A stretch of 38,347 nucleotides of DNA from a virus, in IMG/VR virus record IMGVR_UViG_3300009447_001138, positions 1-38,347 of that record; one strand, written 5' to 3'. Below, in pieces: positions 23,699 through 31,765 of the stretch. Positions within the stretch are counted from its first letter, which is position 1, and each line of letters starts with the position of its first letter. The position numbers and the translations under genes were made by a program. The notes beneath the pieces are model-generated. The model was given only the letters and a program-made list of their open reading frames with translations. It made no database searches and was not told where the DNA came from.

Positions 23699-24442
23699 AT
23701 GATCAAGCCGATATTTACTTCTTGCTACTCTACAGGTAAAAGTATACTAACTTTAAACAACTCTGAATCGGATGAGGGTCCAGACTCAATAATTTCAATC
23801 TGTAAAGATGAAGGTTTAAAAGATCTAGTTCTTGTTGAAGACAACCTAACAAGCTTCATGAAAGCTTTTCATGTCTGCAAAGAAAACGACATTAGATTGA
23901 CTTATGGATTAAAGATTAATCTTTGCAATAACTCTGAAAGCGAAAATAAAGATGACTCCCATAAGGCTGTAATTTTTGCTTTAGACGACGAAGGTTGTAA
24001 GCTTTTAAACAAGATTTATTCTTTTGCTTTCACTGAGTGTGATGGCAAAATTAATTATGATAACCTAATAAGGTTCTGGAATAACAAACACCTTTCTTTT
24101 GTTGTTCCTTTTTATGGTAGTTTCATACATGAAAATAACTTCTTTCTAAAAAACTGCATACCTTATTTAGAAGGTTTAAACCCTAGGTTTTGGATAGAAA
24201 GAAATAACCTCCCTTTTGATTCTCTTCTAGAAGACAAGGTTAAATCTTTTGTCGACGGCAAATATCCTATAAGCTTAGTCAAAACAATCAAATACAAAAA
24301 CAAAGAGGATGTAGAAGCATTGCAAACTTATAAAGTTTTATGTAATAGATCTTTTGGTAGGCAAGCAACATTATCTAATCCAAACTTAAGTCATTTTGGT
24401 AGTGATGAGTTTTGCTGGGAGTCTTACAAAGAACAAGTTTAA
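23699..24442 (+). CDS. DNA polymerase III alpha, PHP domain only
   Basis: 247 residues equivalent to the N-terminal PHP domain of DnaE. Matches in order: FTSCYSTGKSILT at the position of the HxHxxYS(L)LDG strand, ISICKDEGLKDLVLVEDN (family ...AxxxGhxAhAhTDH.N), AFHVCKENDIRLTYGLKINL (GIKPIhGxE), KAVIFALDDEGCKLLNKIYSFAF (hhhLAxNxxGYxNLhxLhS), and KTIKYKNKEDVEALQTYKVLCNRSFG (hATNDVHYhxxEDxxAxxxLhCIxxG), then SDEFCWESYKEQ (EhYhKSxEEM). The PHP metal histidines are lost, so the domain is probably catalytically dead, as in E. coli DnaE. It ends where DnaE would continue into the palm; that part is encoded at 25074-27617, beyond an exonuclease gene. It has its own strong promoter. Confidence 0.8.
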   Translation: MIKPIFTSCYSTGKSILTLNNSESDEGPDSIISICKDEGLKDLVLVEDNLTSFMKAFHVCKENDIRLTYGLKINLCNNSESENKDDSHKAVIFALDDEGCKLLNKIYSFAFTECDGKINYDNLIRFWNNKHLSFVVPFYGSFIHENNFFLKNCIPYLEGLNPRFWIERNNLPFDSLLEDKVKSFVDGKYPISLVKTIKYKNKEDVEALQTYKVLCNRSFGRQATLSNPNLSHFGSDEFCWESYKEQV

Positions 24443-24444
24443 TT

Positions 24445-25077
24445 ATGAATGAATCACTTCTTAGGTTTAAAAGAAACCAAAAATATATCATATTTGATAC
24501 AGAAACTGAAGGCTTGAATCTAATCAAGTCTAAGCCTTGGCAAGCAGCTTGGATTGTTGTCGAGGGAGACAGAGTTATTAAAAAATACGATAAACTTATA
24601 CATTGGGACGACTTAAACGTTTCTCCAGACGCTGCAAGAATAACTGGTTTTGATAAAGAGTATTACAAGAACAATTCGGAACCAGCAGATAAAGTTTGGA
24701 GCGAGTTCTCAAAATACCTTTATGATGATGACTATTTGATCGTAGGGCAAAACCTTCTTGCTTTTGATGTTTATATGGTTGATGTATGGAGAAATCTTAT
24801 TGGGGAAAAACTAGATCAATCTTACATCAAGAGAATCATTGACACTAAAGCTATAGCTACTGCCATAGCTAAAAACGCCCCAGTGGATAAAGATAATTTT
24901 ATTTACTGGCAATATAAATGGCTAAACTTTAGGGAGAGAGGTTTAAAAACTTCTCAGTTGACTCTGCTTAAAAAATATGATATTACTTTTGACCAGAAAC
25001 GTTTACATGATGCTCTTTATGACATCGAAATGAACTTCCAAATATTCAGAAGACAAATTTTAGAAATTGAAATATGA
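24445..25077 (+). CDS. DnaQ-like DEDDh 3'-5' proofreading exonuclease
   Basis: 210 residues from the ATG at 24445, 2 bases after the PHP gene stop; an in-frame TTG at 24412 is less likely. ExoI is YIIFDTETEGLN (Asp18, Glu20), ExoII GQNLLAFDVYMV (Asp), and ExoIII HDALYDIEMNFQIF (His and Asp), the complete DEDDh set. VSPDAARITGFDKEYY is the usual DnaQ strand-helix between ExoI and ExoII. It is the epsilon-type proofreader for the phage polymerase, and its position between the PHP and polymerase genes recalls the PolC order, where the exonuclease is inserted in the PHP domain. It overlaps the polymerase gene by 4 bases. Confidence 0.9.
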   Translation: MNESLLRFKRNQKYIIFDTETEGLNLIKSKPWQAAWIVVEGDRVIKKYDKLIHWDDLNVSPDAARITGFDKEYYKNNSEPADKVWSEFSKYLYDDDYLIVGQNLLAFDVYMVDVWRNLIGEKLDQSYIKRIIDTKAIATAIAKNAPVDKDNFIYWQYKWLNFRERGLKTSQLTLLKKYDITFDQKRLHDALYDIEMNFQIFRRQILEIEI

Positions 25078-27617
25078 ACTATCAAACGCCATTCCCAGTA
25101 GGAGTTAAGCTCCCAGAAATCGAAGTTCCTGATAAAACTTTAAAAGATTTAGATCTAGACTCTAACGCTTCTAGTTTTGATATTCTAAAACAGCTTTGCA
25201 GAAAGGGTTTGAGAGAAAGAGGCATAACTAAAAAAGAAAACAGATCTGAGTATTACGAAAGAACAGAAACTGAACTGGAAATTTTAGAGGAGCTTGGTTT
25301 TGTCGATTATATACTTTTGAATTGGGACATACTTGACTTTTGTAAATCTAAAGATATCCCAACTGGTGCTGGCAGAGGCAGTGCTGCTGGAAGCTTGGTT
25401 CTTTACCTGCTTGGGGTCACCAATATTGACCCTATTAAATACGAGCTTTTCTTTGAGCGTTTTGTTTCTAAGAGTAGGGCTAAAAAAATAGAGCATAACG
25501 GAGTAACTTATTTAGACGGTTCTCTTTTGGCTGATGTGGACAACGATATATCCTATGATAGAAGAGTTGAAGTTATTGAATATATTGAAAAAAAATACAA
25601 AGGAAAAACATCTAAGATTTTAACCTTAAACACTTTAAGTTCTAAGCTTTGTGTTAAAGAATGTGGCAAAATCGTTGATGGTTTATCTGAGATAGATGTT
25701 AATCAAATTAGTGACACTATACCAAAACACTTTGGGAAGGTAGCAAAGCTTTCGCAAGCTTACGAAGAAAGTGAAAGTTTTAGAGTTTATGCTGACAAGT
25801 ACAAGAAGTCATTTAAAATATCAAAAAAACTAGAAGGTTTAATAAAGAATACTGGAGTCCATCCTTCTGGAATATCGATTAGCTATTATAATCAGACAGA
25901 CATAATGCCTCTTCAAAAAACAAATGAAGGAGCTTTAGTGTCTGGTTATGATATGGATGACGTAGCAAGCCTTAGTGTCAAGTTCGATATACTTGGACTG
26001 AGGACGCTTTCAGTGGTTCATGACGTATGTAACCAAATTGGCATCAAAGCCTGTGACATCGACCCTAGCGACGAAAGCATCTATGCAGCGTTAGCTTGCC
26101 TCCAACAACCTAAAGGATTGTTTCAGATCGAAGCGGAAGTAAATTTCAAGGTTTGTAAGCAAGTCGCGCCCAGAAACCTTGAGCAATTGTCTGCTGTTGT
26201 CGCTATAGCTCGTCCAGGGGCTTTAGATTTTAAAGATAGTTATGCTGAATATGTAAGAACTGGAGAGTTCAATTGTGTGCATGAATTTTTTGATGATATA
26301 CTTAGTTATACAGGAGGCATTCCTCTTTACCAAGAGCAGTTAATGAAGATGGCTGTTAAAGTTGGCTTTAGTCTTGATGAGTCAGAGCAACTTAGAAGAA
26401 TAGTAGGAAAGAAAAAGGTTGAGGACATGCCAGCATGGAAAGCTAAAATTGAAGAAAAAATAAAAAGTAACAATTTAGATCCAGTAATAGGAGAAGTCTT
26501 ATGGAAGGTTGCTGAAGACTCAGCTAACTATTCGTTTAATAAGTCTCATAGTATATCGTATGCATATTTAGCTGCCCTTACAGTTTATCTTAAGTTCAAT
26601 CACCCACAAGAATTCTTCTTAAGTTTGTTGAAAATGGCGAGATTCGAACCAAATTCTCATGATGAGATTACAAGTATTTCTCAAGAGCTTTCTTTTTTTG
26701 ACATAAAGCTACTTCCTCCAGATTTAAATCTGTCAGGTTTTGATTTCAAAATTGAAGGCAAAAACATCAGATATGGATTAAATTCAATTAAAGGTGTTTC
26801 AGATAAAGTTATGGAGTCGCTGGTTGAGTTCAGAGAAGGGTCTTTTAAAAACAAGTATGACGTATTTATTACGGCAAAAGATTGCGGTGTTAATATAGGG
26901 ACTATGTCTGCGTTTGCCCAAGCTGGTCTTCTTGATTCTTTTGTTGATAAAGACAGATGTAGATTAGTTCTTGAGGCTCAAACATTCAATATATTAACTG
27001 ACAGAGAAAAAAGAAATGTAATAGAACTAGGACCTAAATTCAATTATGATATCCTAAATACAATTCATGATTGTAGATCTGAAACCACACCTGCTGATGA
27101 TGGTAGAGTTCTTTTTTCAGACAAAAGATTTAATACCTTTAAGAAAAAGTATGATCCATATAAAAGCATTTATGAACAAAACACAAGCCACTTAAAGTTT
27201 GCTAATTGGTTTTTTGAGACCAAACTACTTGGATATAGTTATTCTTATAACATAAGAGAGATATTTAGCAGTGGGGATGAAGAGTCTTTTCAGACATCTG
27301 AGGAGATTAGGCTTTCTCAAGCAAGAAGAACGGTTAAATTTGTGGGTATTATTGCAGACATAAGTAGGAGAACAAGTAGAAATGGCAACAAGTATGCTAG
27401 GCTTGATATAAATGATGAACTTGGAACTGTTTCTGGATTATTTATGGATTCAGACAGACAAGAAAGGTTGACAGACTACCTAAATTGTGGTAATAAGTTG
27501 CCGAAGAAAGGTGACGTTGTTATAGTTGTTGGTGATACCGCTGACGATTTGATATTCATCAACACCCTTCGTCCATTAAGAGAAAAAATTTATATGAAAC
27601 TTTCAGAACTAAAATGA
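25074..27617 (+). CDS. dnaE: DNA polymerase III alpha, polymerase (C-family) part
   Basis: 847 residues starting just where the PHP domain ends in DnaE (LPEIEVPDK, FDILKQLCRKGLRERG). Palm: PTGAGRGSAAGSLVLY and LLADVDNDISYDRRVEVIEY, the D-x-D catalytic pair, with SVKFDILGLRTLSVV supplying the third Asp (E. coli D555 region). Fingers and tandem helix-hairpin-helix: LYQEQLMKMAV, LRRIVGKKK, NYSFNKSHSISYAYLA, RYGLNSIKGVSDKVM. An OB fold is near the C-terminus (VKFVGIIADISRRTSRNGNKYARLDINDELGTVSG). An insertion of about 15 residues sits before the catalytic D-x-D. Together with the 247-aa PHP protein the total is about 1,094 residues, close to standard DnaE. It should work with the adjacent exonuclease; no clamp gene is in the window. 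Confidence 0.93.
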   Translation: MNYQTPFPVGVKLPEIEVPDKTLKDLDLDSNASSFDILKQLCRKGLRERGITKKENRSEYYERTETELEILEELGFVDYILLNWDILDFCKSKDIPTGAGRGSAAGSLVLYLLGVTNIDPIKYELFFERFVSKSRAKKIEHNGVTYLDGSLLADVDNDISYDRRVEVIEYIEKKYKGKTSKILTLNTLSSKLCVKECGKIVDGLSEIDVNQISDTIPKHFGKVAKLSQAYEESESFRVYADKYKKSFKISKKLEGLIKNTGVHPSGISISYYNQTDIMPLQKTNEGALVSGYDMDDVASLSVKFDILGLRTLSVVHDVCNQIGIKACDIDPSDESIYAALACLQQPKGLFQIEAEVNFKVCKQVAPRNLEQLSAVVAIARPGALDFKDSYAEYVRTGEFNCVHEFFDDILSYTGGIPLYQEQLMKMAVKVGFSLDESEQLRRIVGKKKVEDMPAWKAKIEEKIKSNNLDPVIGEVLWKVAEDSANYSFNKSHSISYAYLAALTVYLKFNHPQEFFLSLLKMARFEPNSHDEITSISQELSFFDIKLLPPDLNLSGFDFKIEGKNIRYGLNSIKGVSDKVMESLVEFREGSFKNKYDVFITAKDCGVNIGTMSAFAQAGLLDSFVDKDRCRLVLEAQTFNILTDREKRNVIELGPKFNYDILNTIHDCRSETTPADDGRVLFSDKRFNTFKKKYDPYKSIYEQNTSHLKFANWFFETKLLGYSYSYNIREIFSSGDEESFQTSEEIRLSQARRTVKFVGIIADISRRTSRNGNKYARLDINDELGTVSGLFMDSDRQERLTDYLNCGNKLPKKGDVVIVVGDTADDLIFINTLRPLREKIYMKLSELK

Positions 27618-30052
27618 GTGTAAACAACAACGTGATATTTAAAGACTTTAACCTTACCCCTAGAGCAAAAAAAGCATATACAGATGCTTATTCAGTTTCA
27701 AAAGAACTTGGGCATAAAAACATAACTAACTTGCACGTTTTATATGGCTGTTTAAAAAATGCATCTACAGAAATCACCAATTTTTTAATGATTAATGGCT
27801 TTTTGATAAATCATCATGAAGCTTTAGATATTATAAAAGAATCTGCTGAAAAAGATAGCAAGCATTTTTTTGTAAATAAAAACTCTGACCCTTGGAATAA
27901 AGAAGTAGTTTATACAATTGGAGAAGCTAACAAAATATCTCATAAGTTAGATCAACACTATATAGGTGTAGAGCATATAATCTTAGCTTTATTAAATACA
28001 TCTGTACATGTATCTGAATGTATTAGTGATAATATTTTAGAGTACGAATCTTTTGTAGAAAAACTAGCTAATTTTGTTAATGGTGATTTTGATCTGTCTG
28101 AAGAGGACAATTCAGATTTTGGAATGGAAGATTTAGTTGATGAAGTTCAAGTTTTGGAAACTTATAACGAACAAGAAGAAGAAACTCCAGATTTTGTAAC
28201 TCATTTAAACAGTGTTTATATGGAGGGCGGACTTCCAGATGTCTATGGCAGGGACGATGAGGTCTCGCTGCTTATAGAAACAATATCTAAAAAAAATAAA
28301 AGCAATGCAATATTAACTGGTAATGCTGGTGTTGGAAAAACAGCGATTGTAGAAGCTCTTGTTGCTAAAATATGCAAAGCAGAAATACCATCTAATATGT
28401 TTGGTATGGAAATACTTAGTGTCAATATAGGATCAATGCTTGCTGGTACTCAGTATAGAGGTCAATTCGAGCAAAAGTTTAAATCTCTATTACAGATGGC
28501 TAAAAAGTCTACTAATACAGTTTTATTTTTTGACGAGATACATACTATATTTGGAGCAGGAGGCAACCAAGAAGGTAGCATAGATGCAGCGAACATGATG
28601 AAACCTTATTTAGCTAGAGGAGAAATTAAATGTATAGGAGCTACAACAACTGAAGAATATAATAAAATATTCAAAAAGGATAGCGCGATGAAGCGTAGAT
28701 TCTTTGAGGTTAAAGTAGAAGAGCCCACAAAAGATGAAACAAAACAAATACTTTACAAATGCAAAAGCAAGTATGAAGAATTTCACAACGTAATTTTCAC
28801 TAAACCCATTATAGATTGTGTTGTTGATTTTTCTTCTAGTTTAATTAGTAATAAAAAGTTTCCAGATAAAGCTTTTGATATAATAGACCAAGTTGGATCT
28901 AGAGTTAAAATTAAGAACTCAAAGCCTTGTAAAGATATAATGGATAAGCACGACGATCTAATAAAATGCTTAACAGAAAAAGAAATCAGCGAAACTTTAA
29001 TAAAAGAAAAACTAAACTACTTTCTTAATGATCTAGATGACGTTAGGAATAACAAAGATGTAAAACCTATAAAAATAAAGAAAGAAGATATAATTGATGT
29101 TATAGCTGAACATGCAAAAATTTCAGCTGATCAAGTTAAATCTGGAAGTCAAAACTTCACTTCTTTCTCTTCAAGGATTAAAAAAGAAGTATTCGGTCAA
29201 GATAAAGCAATAGATACTATTACAGACTTACTTTCTTGCGCTAAAGCAGGTTTAACAGAGGAAAACAAACCTTTAGCTAGCATGTTTTTTGTTGGGCCTA
29301 CTAGTGTTGGTAAAACTTACACGGCTAAAAAAATAGCAAAAAACTTTTTTGGTAATGAAAAAGCTATTCTCCAAATCAACATGAGCGAGCTTTATGATAA
29401 GACAGGAATTAGTAAACTTATTGGTTCTAACTCTGGCTATGTTGGTTACGAAGAAGGGGGTTTATTGACTAATTTTGTTAAAGATAATCCCAACTGTGTC
29501 GTTTTGTTTGATGAGGTTGAAAAAGCTGACCCTCAAATACTAAATATATTGCTTCATCTTCTAGATGAAGGTTACGTTGAGGATAACAAACATGAAAAAG
29601 TAGACTTTTCTAAATCTATAGTAATACTTACTAGTAATATAGGTCATAAAGAAGCTAAAAAAAGAAGTATGGGTTTTGTCCAAAATGATGAGAGCGAAGA
29701 GGATTCTTATAAAAACTCCGTAAAAAAAGAATTAAAACCAGAACTATTAGCAAGGATAAATGATGTTTTGGTTTTTGATGAGCTATGCGACTCTGACATG
29801 AAAAGAATCATAAAACATGAGGTTGATAAAGTTAAAAACAAGTTGCACGATAGAGGTCTTGAAATAAACGTAAAAGCATCATCAATTAACTGCATTTTTC
29901 AGGATATTACTAATAAGAAAATGCATGCAAGAGATATAAAAAGGTATATCTACGATAAAATCCACATACCATTGGCTAAAATAGTTATTTCAAATTCTAA
30001 AAAATCAAAAATAACAATAAAAGATGTTGACAATCAGATCAAGATAGTTTAA
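27614..30052 (+). CDS. ClpA-like Hsp100 unfoldase with apparent ClpP-docking loop
   Basis: 812 residues, two AAA+ modules. A Clp N-domain (1-about 150, double repeat with LTPRAKKAYTDAY, ITNLHVLYGCL and HYIGVEHIILALL) is followed by an acidic linker. D1: Walker A GNAGVGKT (236-243), Walker B LFFDEIHT (D307/E308), RRFFEV arginine finger. D2: Walker A GPTSVGKT (561-568), Walker B LFDEVEKADP (D633/E634), ELLARIND arginine finger. The long ClpB-type coiled-coil is missing. In D2, SMGF (685-688) lies exactly where ClpA has SIGL, the tripeptide that plugs into ClpP. The gene overlaps the polymerase by 4 bases. It could deliver substrates to host ClpP or remodel replication or virion complexes. Confidence 0.88.
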   Translation: MSVNNNVIFKDFNLTPRAKKAYTDAYSVSKELGHKNITNLHVLYGCLKNASTEITNFLMINGFLINHHEALDIIKESAEKDSKHFFVNKNSDPWNKEVVYTIGEANKISHKLDQHYIGVEHIILALLNTSVHVSECISDNILEYESFVEKLANFVNGDFDLSEEDNSDFGMEDLVDEVQVLETYNEQEEETPDFVTHLNSVYMEGGLPDVYGRDDEVSLLIETISKKNKSNAILTGNAGVGKTAIVEALVAKICKAEIPSNMFGMEILSVNIGSMLAGTQYRGQFEQKFKSLLQMAKKSTNTVLFFDEIHTIFGAGGNQEGSIDAANMMKPYLARGEIKCIGATTTEEYNKIFKKDSAMKRRFFEVKVEEPTKDETKQILYKCKSKYEEFHNVIFTKPIIDCVVDFSSSLISNKKFPDKAFDIIDQVGSRVKIKNSKPCKDIMDKHDDLIKCLTEKEISETLIKEKLNYFLNDLDDVRNNKDVKPIKIKKEDIIDVIAEHAKISADQVKSGSQNFTSFSSRIKKEVFGQDKAIDTITDLLSCAKAGLTEENKPLASMFFVGPTSVGKTYTAKKIAKNFFGNEKAILQINMSELYDKTGISKLIGSNSGYVGYEEGGLLTNFVKDNPNCVVLFDEVEKADPQILNILLHLLDEGYVEDNKHEKVDFSKSIVILTSNIGHKEAKKRSMGFVQNDESEEDSYKNSVKKELKPELLARINDVLVFDELCDSDMKRIIKHEVDKVKNKLHDRGLEINVKASSINCIFQDITNKKMHARDIKRYIYDKIHIPLAKIVISNSKKSKITIKDVDNQIKIV

Positions 30053-30055
30053 TAT
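30027..30055 (+). promoter_or_regulatory. strong leaderless-type promoter for the 75-aa protein
   Basis: TTGACA (30027-30032, perfect), 17-base spacer, TAATAT (30050-30055), 8 bases to the ATG at 30064. It overlaps the last codons of the Clp gene. This is among the best -35/-10 pairs in the window and argues for the second of two nearby ATGs (30058, 30064) as the start. Confidence 0.75.
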
Positions 30056-30063
30056 ACATGAAT

Positions 30064-30291
30064 ATGAGTACAAGAACACAAAACCAAATTATGAAAGCAA
30101 TCCGTTCAAGTAAAGGTCGTTATTTCGGTCTATACACAAAATCGGGAAAAGCTATTAATGCTCAGTTCGTTTCTGAGACGGCATCTTACATCAATGTGTA
30201 CGACAGAAACAGCGGATCTCGCACCAAGCTGGCAAAAACAAGCGTCACGGGCATCCGTTTGCAGGGAAAGAAAATAGGAACCGCTTCATAA
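30064..30291 (+). CDS. small basic protein, probably abundant (75 aa)
   Basis: 75 residues from ATG 30064 (30058 would add two). It is strongly basic with short predicted strands (RYFGLYTKSGKAINAQFVSET, ASYINVYDRNSGSRTKLAKT, SVTGIRLQGKKI), suggesting a small beta-barrel of SH3/Sm-like size; I do not recognise a family. It is monocistronic by position, with its own near-consensus promoter. Its codons are visibly less AT-biased than those of its neighbours (for example AGC GTC ACG GGC ATC CGT), which usually marks high expression. A nucleic-acid-binding or host-takeover role is possible but only inferred from charge and expression signals. Confidence 0.65.
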   Translation: MSTRTQNQIMKAIRSSKGRYFGLYTKSGKAINAQFVSETASYINVYDRNSGSRTKLAKTSVTGIRLQGKKIGTAS

Positions 30292-30306
30292 GTATATAGA
30301 AATATA

Positions 30307-30334
30307 TAGAAAAAAAATGCTCTCCCAGTATAAT
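30307..30334 (+). promoter_or_regulatory. leaderless-type promoter for the kinase-like/FN3 gene
   Basis: TAGAAA (30307-30312), 16-base spacer, TATAAT (30329-30334), 8 bases to the ATG at 30343. The -10 immediately follows, and partly overlaps, the left arm of a 12-bp inverted repeat whose right arm is in the coding region. Confidence 0.65.
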
Positions 30335-30374
30335 ATAATTATATGAATTCATCTCAAATTTTTACTGGGAGGGC
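30319..30374 (+). repeat. 12-bp inverted repeat bracketing -10 box and start codon
   Basis: GCTCTCCCAGTA (30319-30330) and TACTGGGAGGGC (30363-30374) are complementary over 12 positions, counting one G-U pair in RNA. The 32-base loop holds the rest of the -10 and the ATG at 30343. The right arm encodes residues 8-11 of the protein. A transcript started at the near promoter would lack the left arm; a read-through transcript from 30062 would contain both. Confidence 0.7.
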
Positions 30375-31764
30375 TTTTATCAACGAAGAGAAAGCAATAG
30401 ACTTGCTAGATAAAAGGTATGGTAAAATTTTTCACGCCATACTCTCAAAAGCCAAACAAACATTAGACATCGTAGAAATAAAACAAATCAAAGGAGATGA
30501 AAACTTTGACTGCTTTATGGTAAAAACTGGATTCATTCCAATGATTACCACCCTCAAAATAAAAATTTCTTACGACAAAAACTGCAAAAGCATAATAAGT
30601 GAAACTGTTTTTTTAAGAGCCAACGATGCGATATTAAATGAACGCATTATAGACTCTGGTATTGTAGAAGTCGGCACAAAAATAAGATATATAATTACAG
30701 CGGTAGACAGAGCAGATACTTTAGAAGAGCTTGGTAGAGGCTATCTTTTTGACAACATGAAATCGTTCATGTACACCTTCGTATATTTTTCGTCTCTAAA
30801 CTGCGATGTAACATTTGAAGAATATTTCAGCAACTTTTTAAAAGAAAAAGATTTTTCAGATTCATCAGAATATGTATCTGAAATGTTAGAGATTAATTAC
30901 GGCCTAGAAAATGTTTTAAATGTTTTTGAGGACTTAAAAAACAAAGCTAAAGAAAACTACAAAGGCTCTTTGTTATCGGCGGAAACTGCTTGCCATGGAA
31001 ACCTTTCTTTAGATAATATAATTTCTAGAGAATTTCTTTTTAAGTTCATTGATTGCCAGCAATGTTTTTTAGGGAATAAGCTTTTAGATATTTGTTTTTT
31101 ATGTCTCAACTTGGGTCTCAGCAAGAACGTATCAAAAATTATTGTACGTGAGTACTCTATGGCTTTTAATCTTGATGAAGAAAAAGTTCAAGAAGAATTC
31201 TTGGATTGCATGAAGGTTGCTGCTCCGATGTTTTTTATGAAAATACTTCATTCTTATATTATAGAATCTTGTGTGTTTTTAGGGGAGAGAAAAGACTCTG
31301 TATTAGAATTGGTTTCAAAGTTTAGCAGATCTTTTGATTGGTTGCTTTTCATAGGAATAAAAGAACAAAACTTATTTTCAATTAAATCTATTCTTTTAGA
31401 ACCAATATTAGGCGATTCATCTAAAGCTTTAGAGGTTCCTTCTGAAATAGAATCTAAAGATAGACGAACAAAACCGACACAAGCCAAGAAGCCGATTTTG
31501 AAAACTGAATTTAAAAGAAGTGAAAGCGGCAGTGCTTATATAAAAATTTCTTGGGAAAAAATAAGCAGTCATAATAATTATCTTTGTTATGTAAGAAAAC
31601 CAAATGGCTTTTTCAAGAAATATAAAGAATCTCAAAAAACAACTTATATTTACGATGACTTAGATTTGATTGGTGTTTATGGAATTGGGGTCAGGTCTAT
31701 TGGAGATAAAAATTCTGACGATTCTGATTTTGACATAGCAACAGTTGAAGTTTTTGATATTTAA
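30343..31764 (+). CDS. APH/choline-kinase-like pseudokinase with C-terminal FN3 domain
   Basis: 473 residues. The middle contains ACHGNLSLDNII, the brenner-type catalytic loop of aminoglycoside phosphotransferase-like kinases (HGDxxxxN), but with the catalytic Asp changed to Asn220; Asn225 is kept. FKFIDCQQCFLGNKLLDICFL follows, with Asp237 (metal) and Asp249 in the usual APH places. The N-lobe is divergent. From about residue 390, KISWEKISSHNNYLCYVRK and YIYDDLDLIGVYGIGVRSIG resemble a fibronectin type III domain. This looks like a kinase-fold protein that may have lost phosphotransfer, joined to a binding domain. It is preceded by its own promoter and an inverted repeat. The kinase call is moderate and the FN3 call fair. 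Confidence 0.55.
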   Translation: MNSSQIFTGRAFINEEKAIDLLDKRYGKIFHAILSKAKQTLDIVEIKQIKGDENFDCFMVKTGFIPMITTLKIKISYDKNCKSIISETVFLRANDAILNERIIDSGIVEVGTKIRYIITAVDRADTLEELGRGYLFDNMKSFMYTFVYFSSLNCDVTFEEYFSNFLKEKDFSDSSEYVSEMLEINYGLENVLNVFEDLKNKAKENYKGSLLSAETACHGNLSLDNIISREFLFKFIDCQQCFLGNKLLDICFLCLNLGLSKNVSKIIVREYSMAFNLDEEKVQEEFLDCMKVAAPMFFMKILHSYIIESCVFLGERKDSVLELVSKFSRSFDWLLFIGIKEQNLFSIKSILLEPILGDSSKALEVPSEIESKDRRTKPTQAKKPILKTEFKRSESGSAYIKISWEKISSHNNYLCYVRKPNGFFKKYKESQKTTYIYDDLDLIGVYGIGVRSIGDKNSDDSDFDIATVEVFDI

Positions 31765-31765
31765 G

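Noticed and set aside
26635-26650. TGGCGAGATTCGAACC inside the polymerase gene, the reverse complement of a tRNA T-loop and 3' end (GGTTCGAATCTCGCCA).
   Set aside because: It is in frame as MARFEP, and on the minus strand the five bases before the loop (TTTGG) cannot pair with the 3' side (CTCGC), so no tRNA or integration-site argument holds.
23699-27617. Split intein explanation for the divided DnaE, as in cyanobacteria.
   Set aside because: Neither the PHP protein C-terminus nor the polymerase N-terminus carries intein blocks, and the break lies between domains rather than in the catalytic core.
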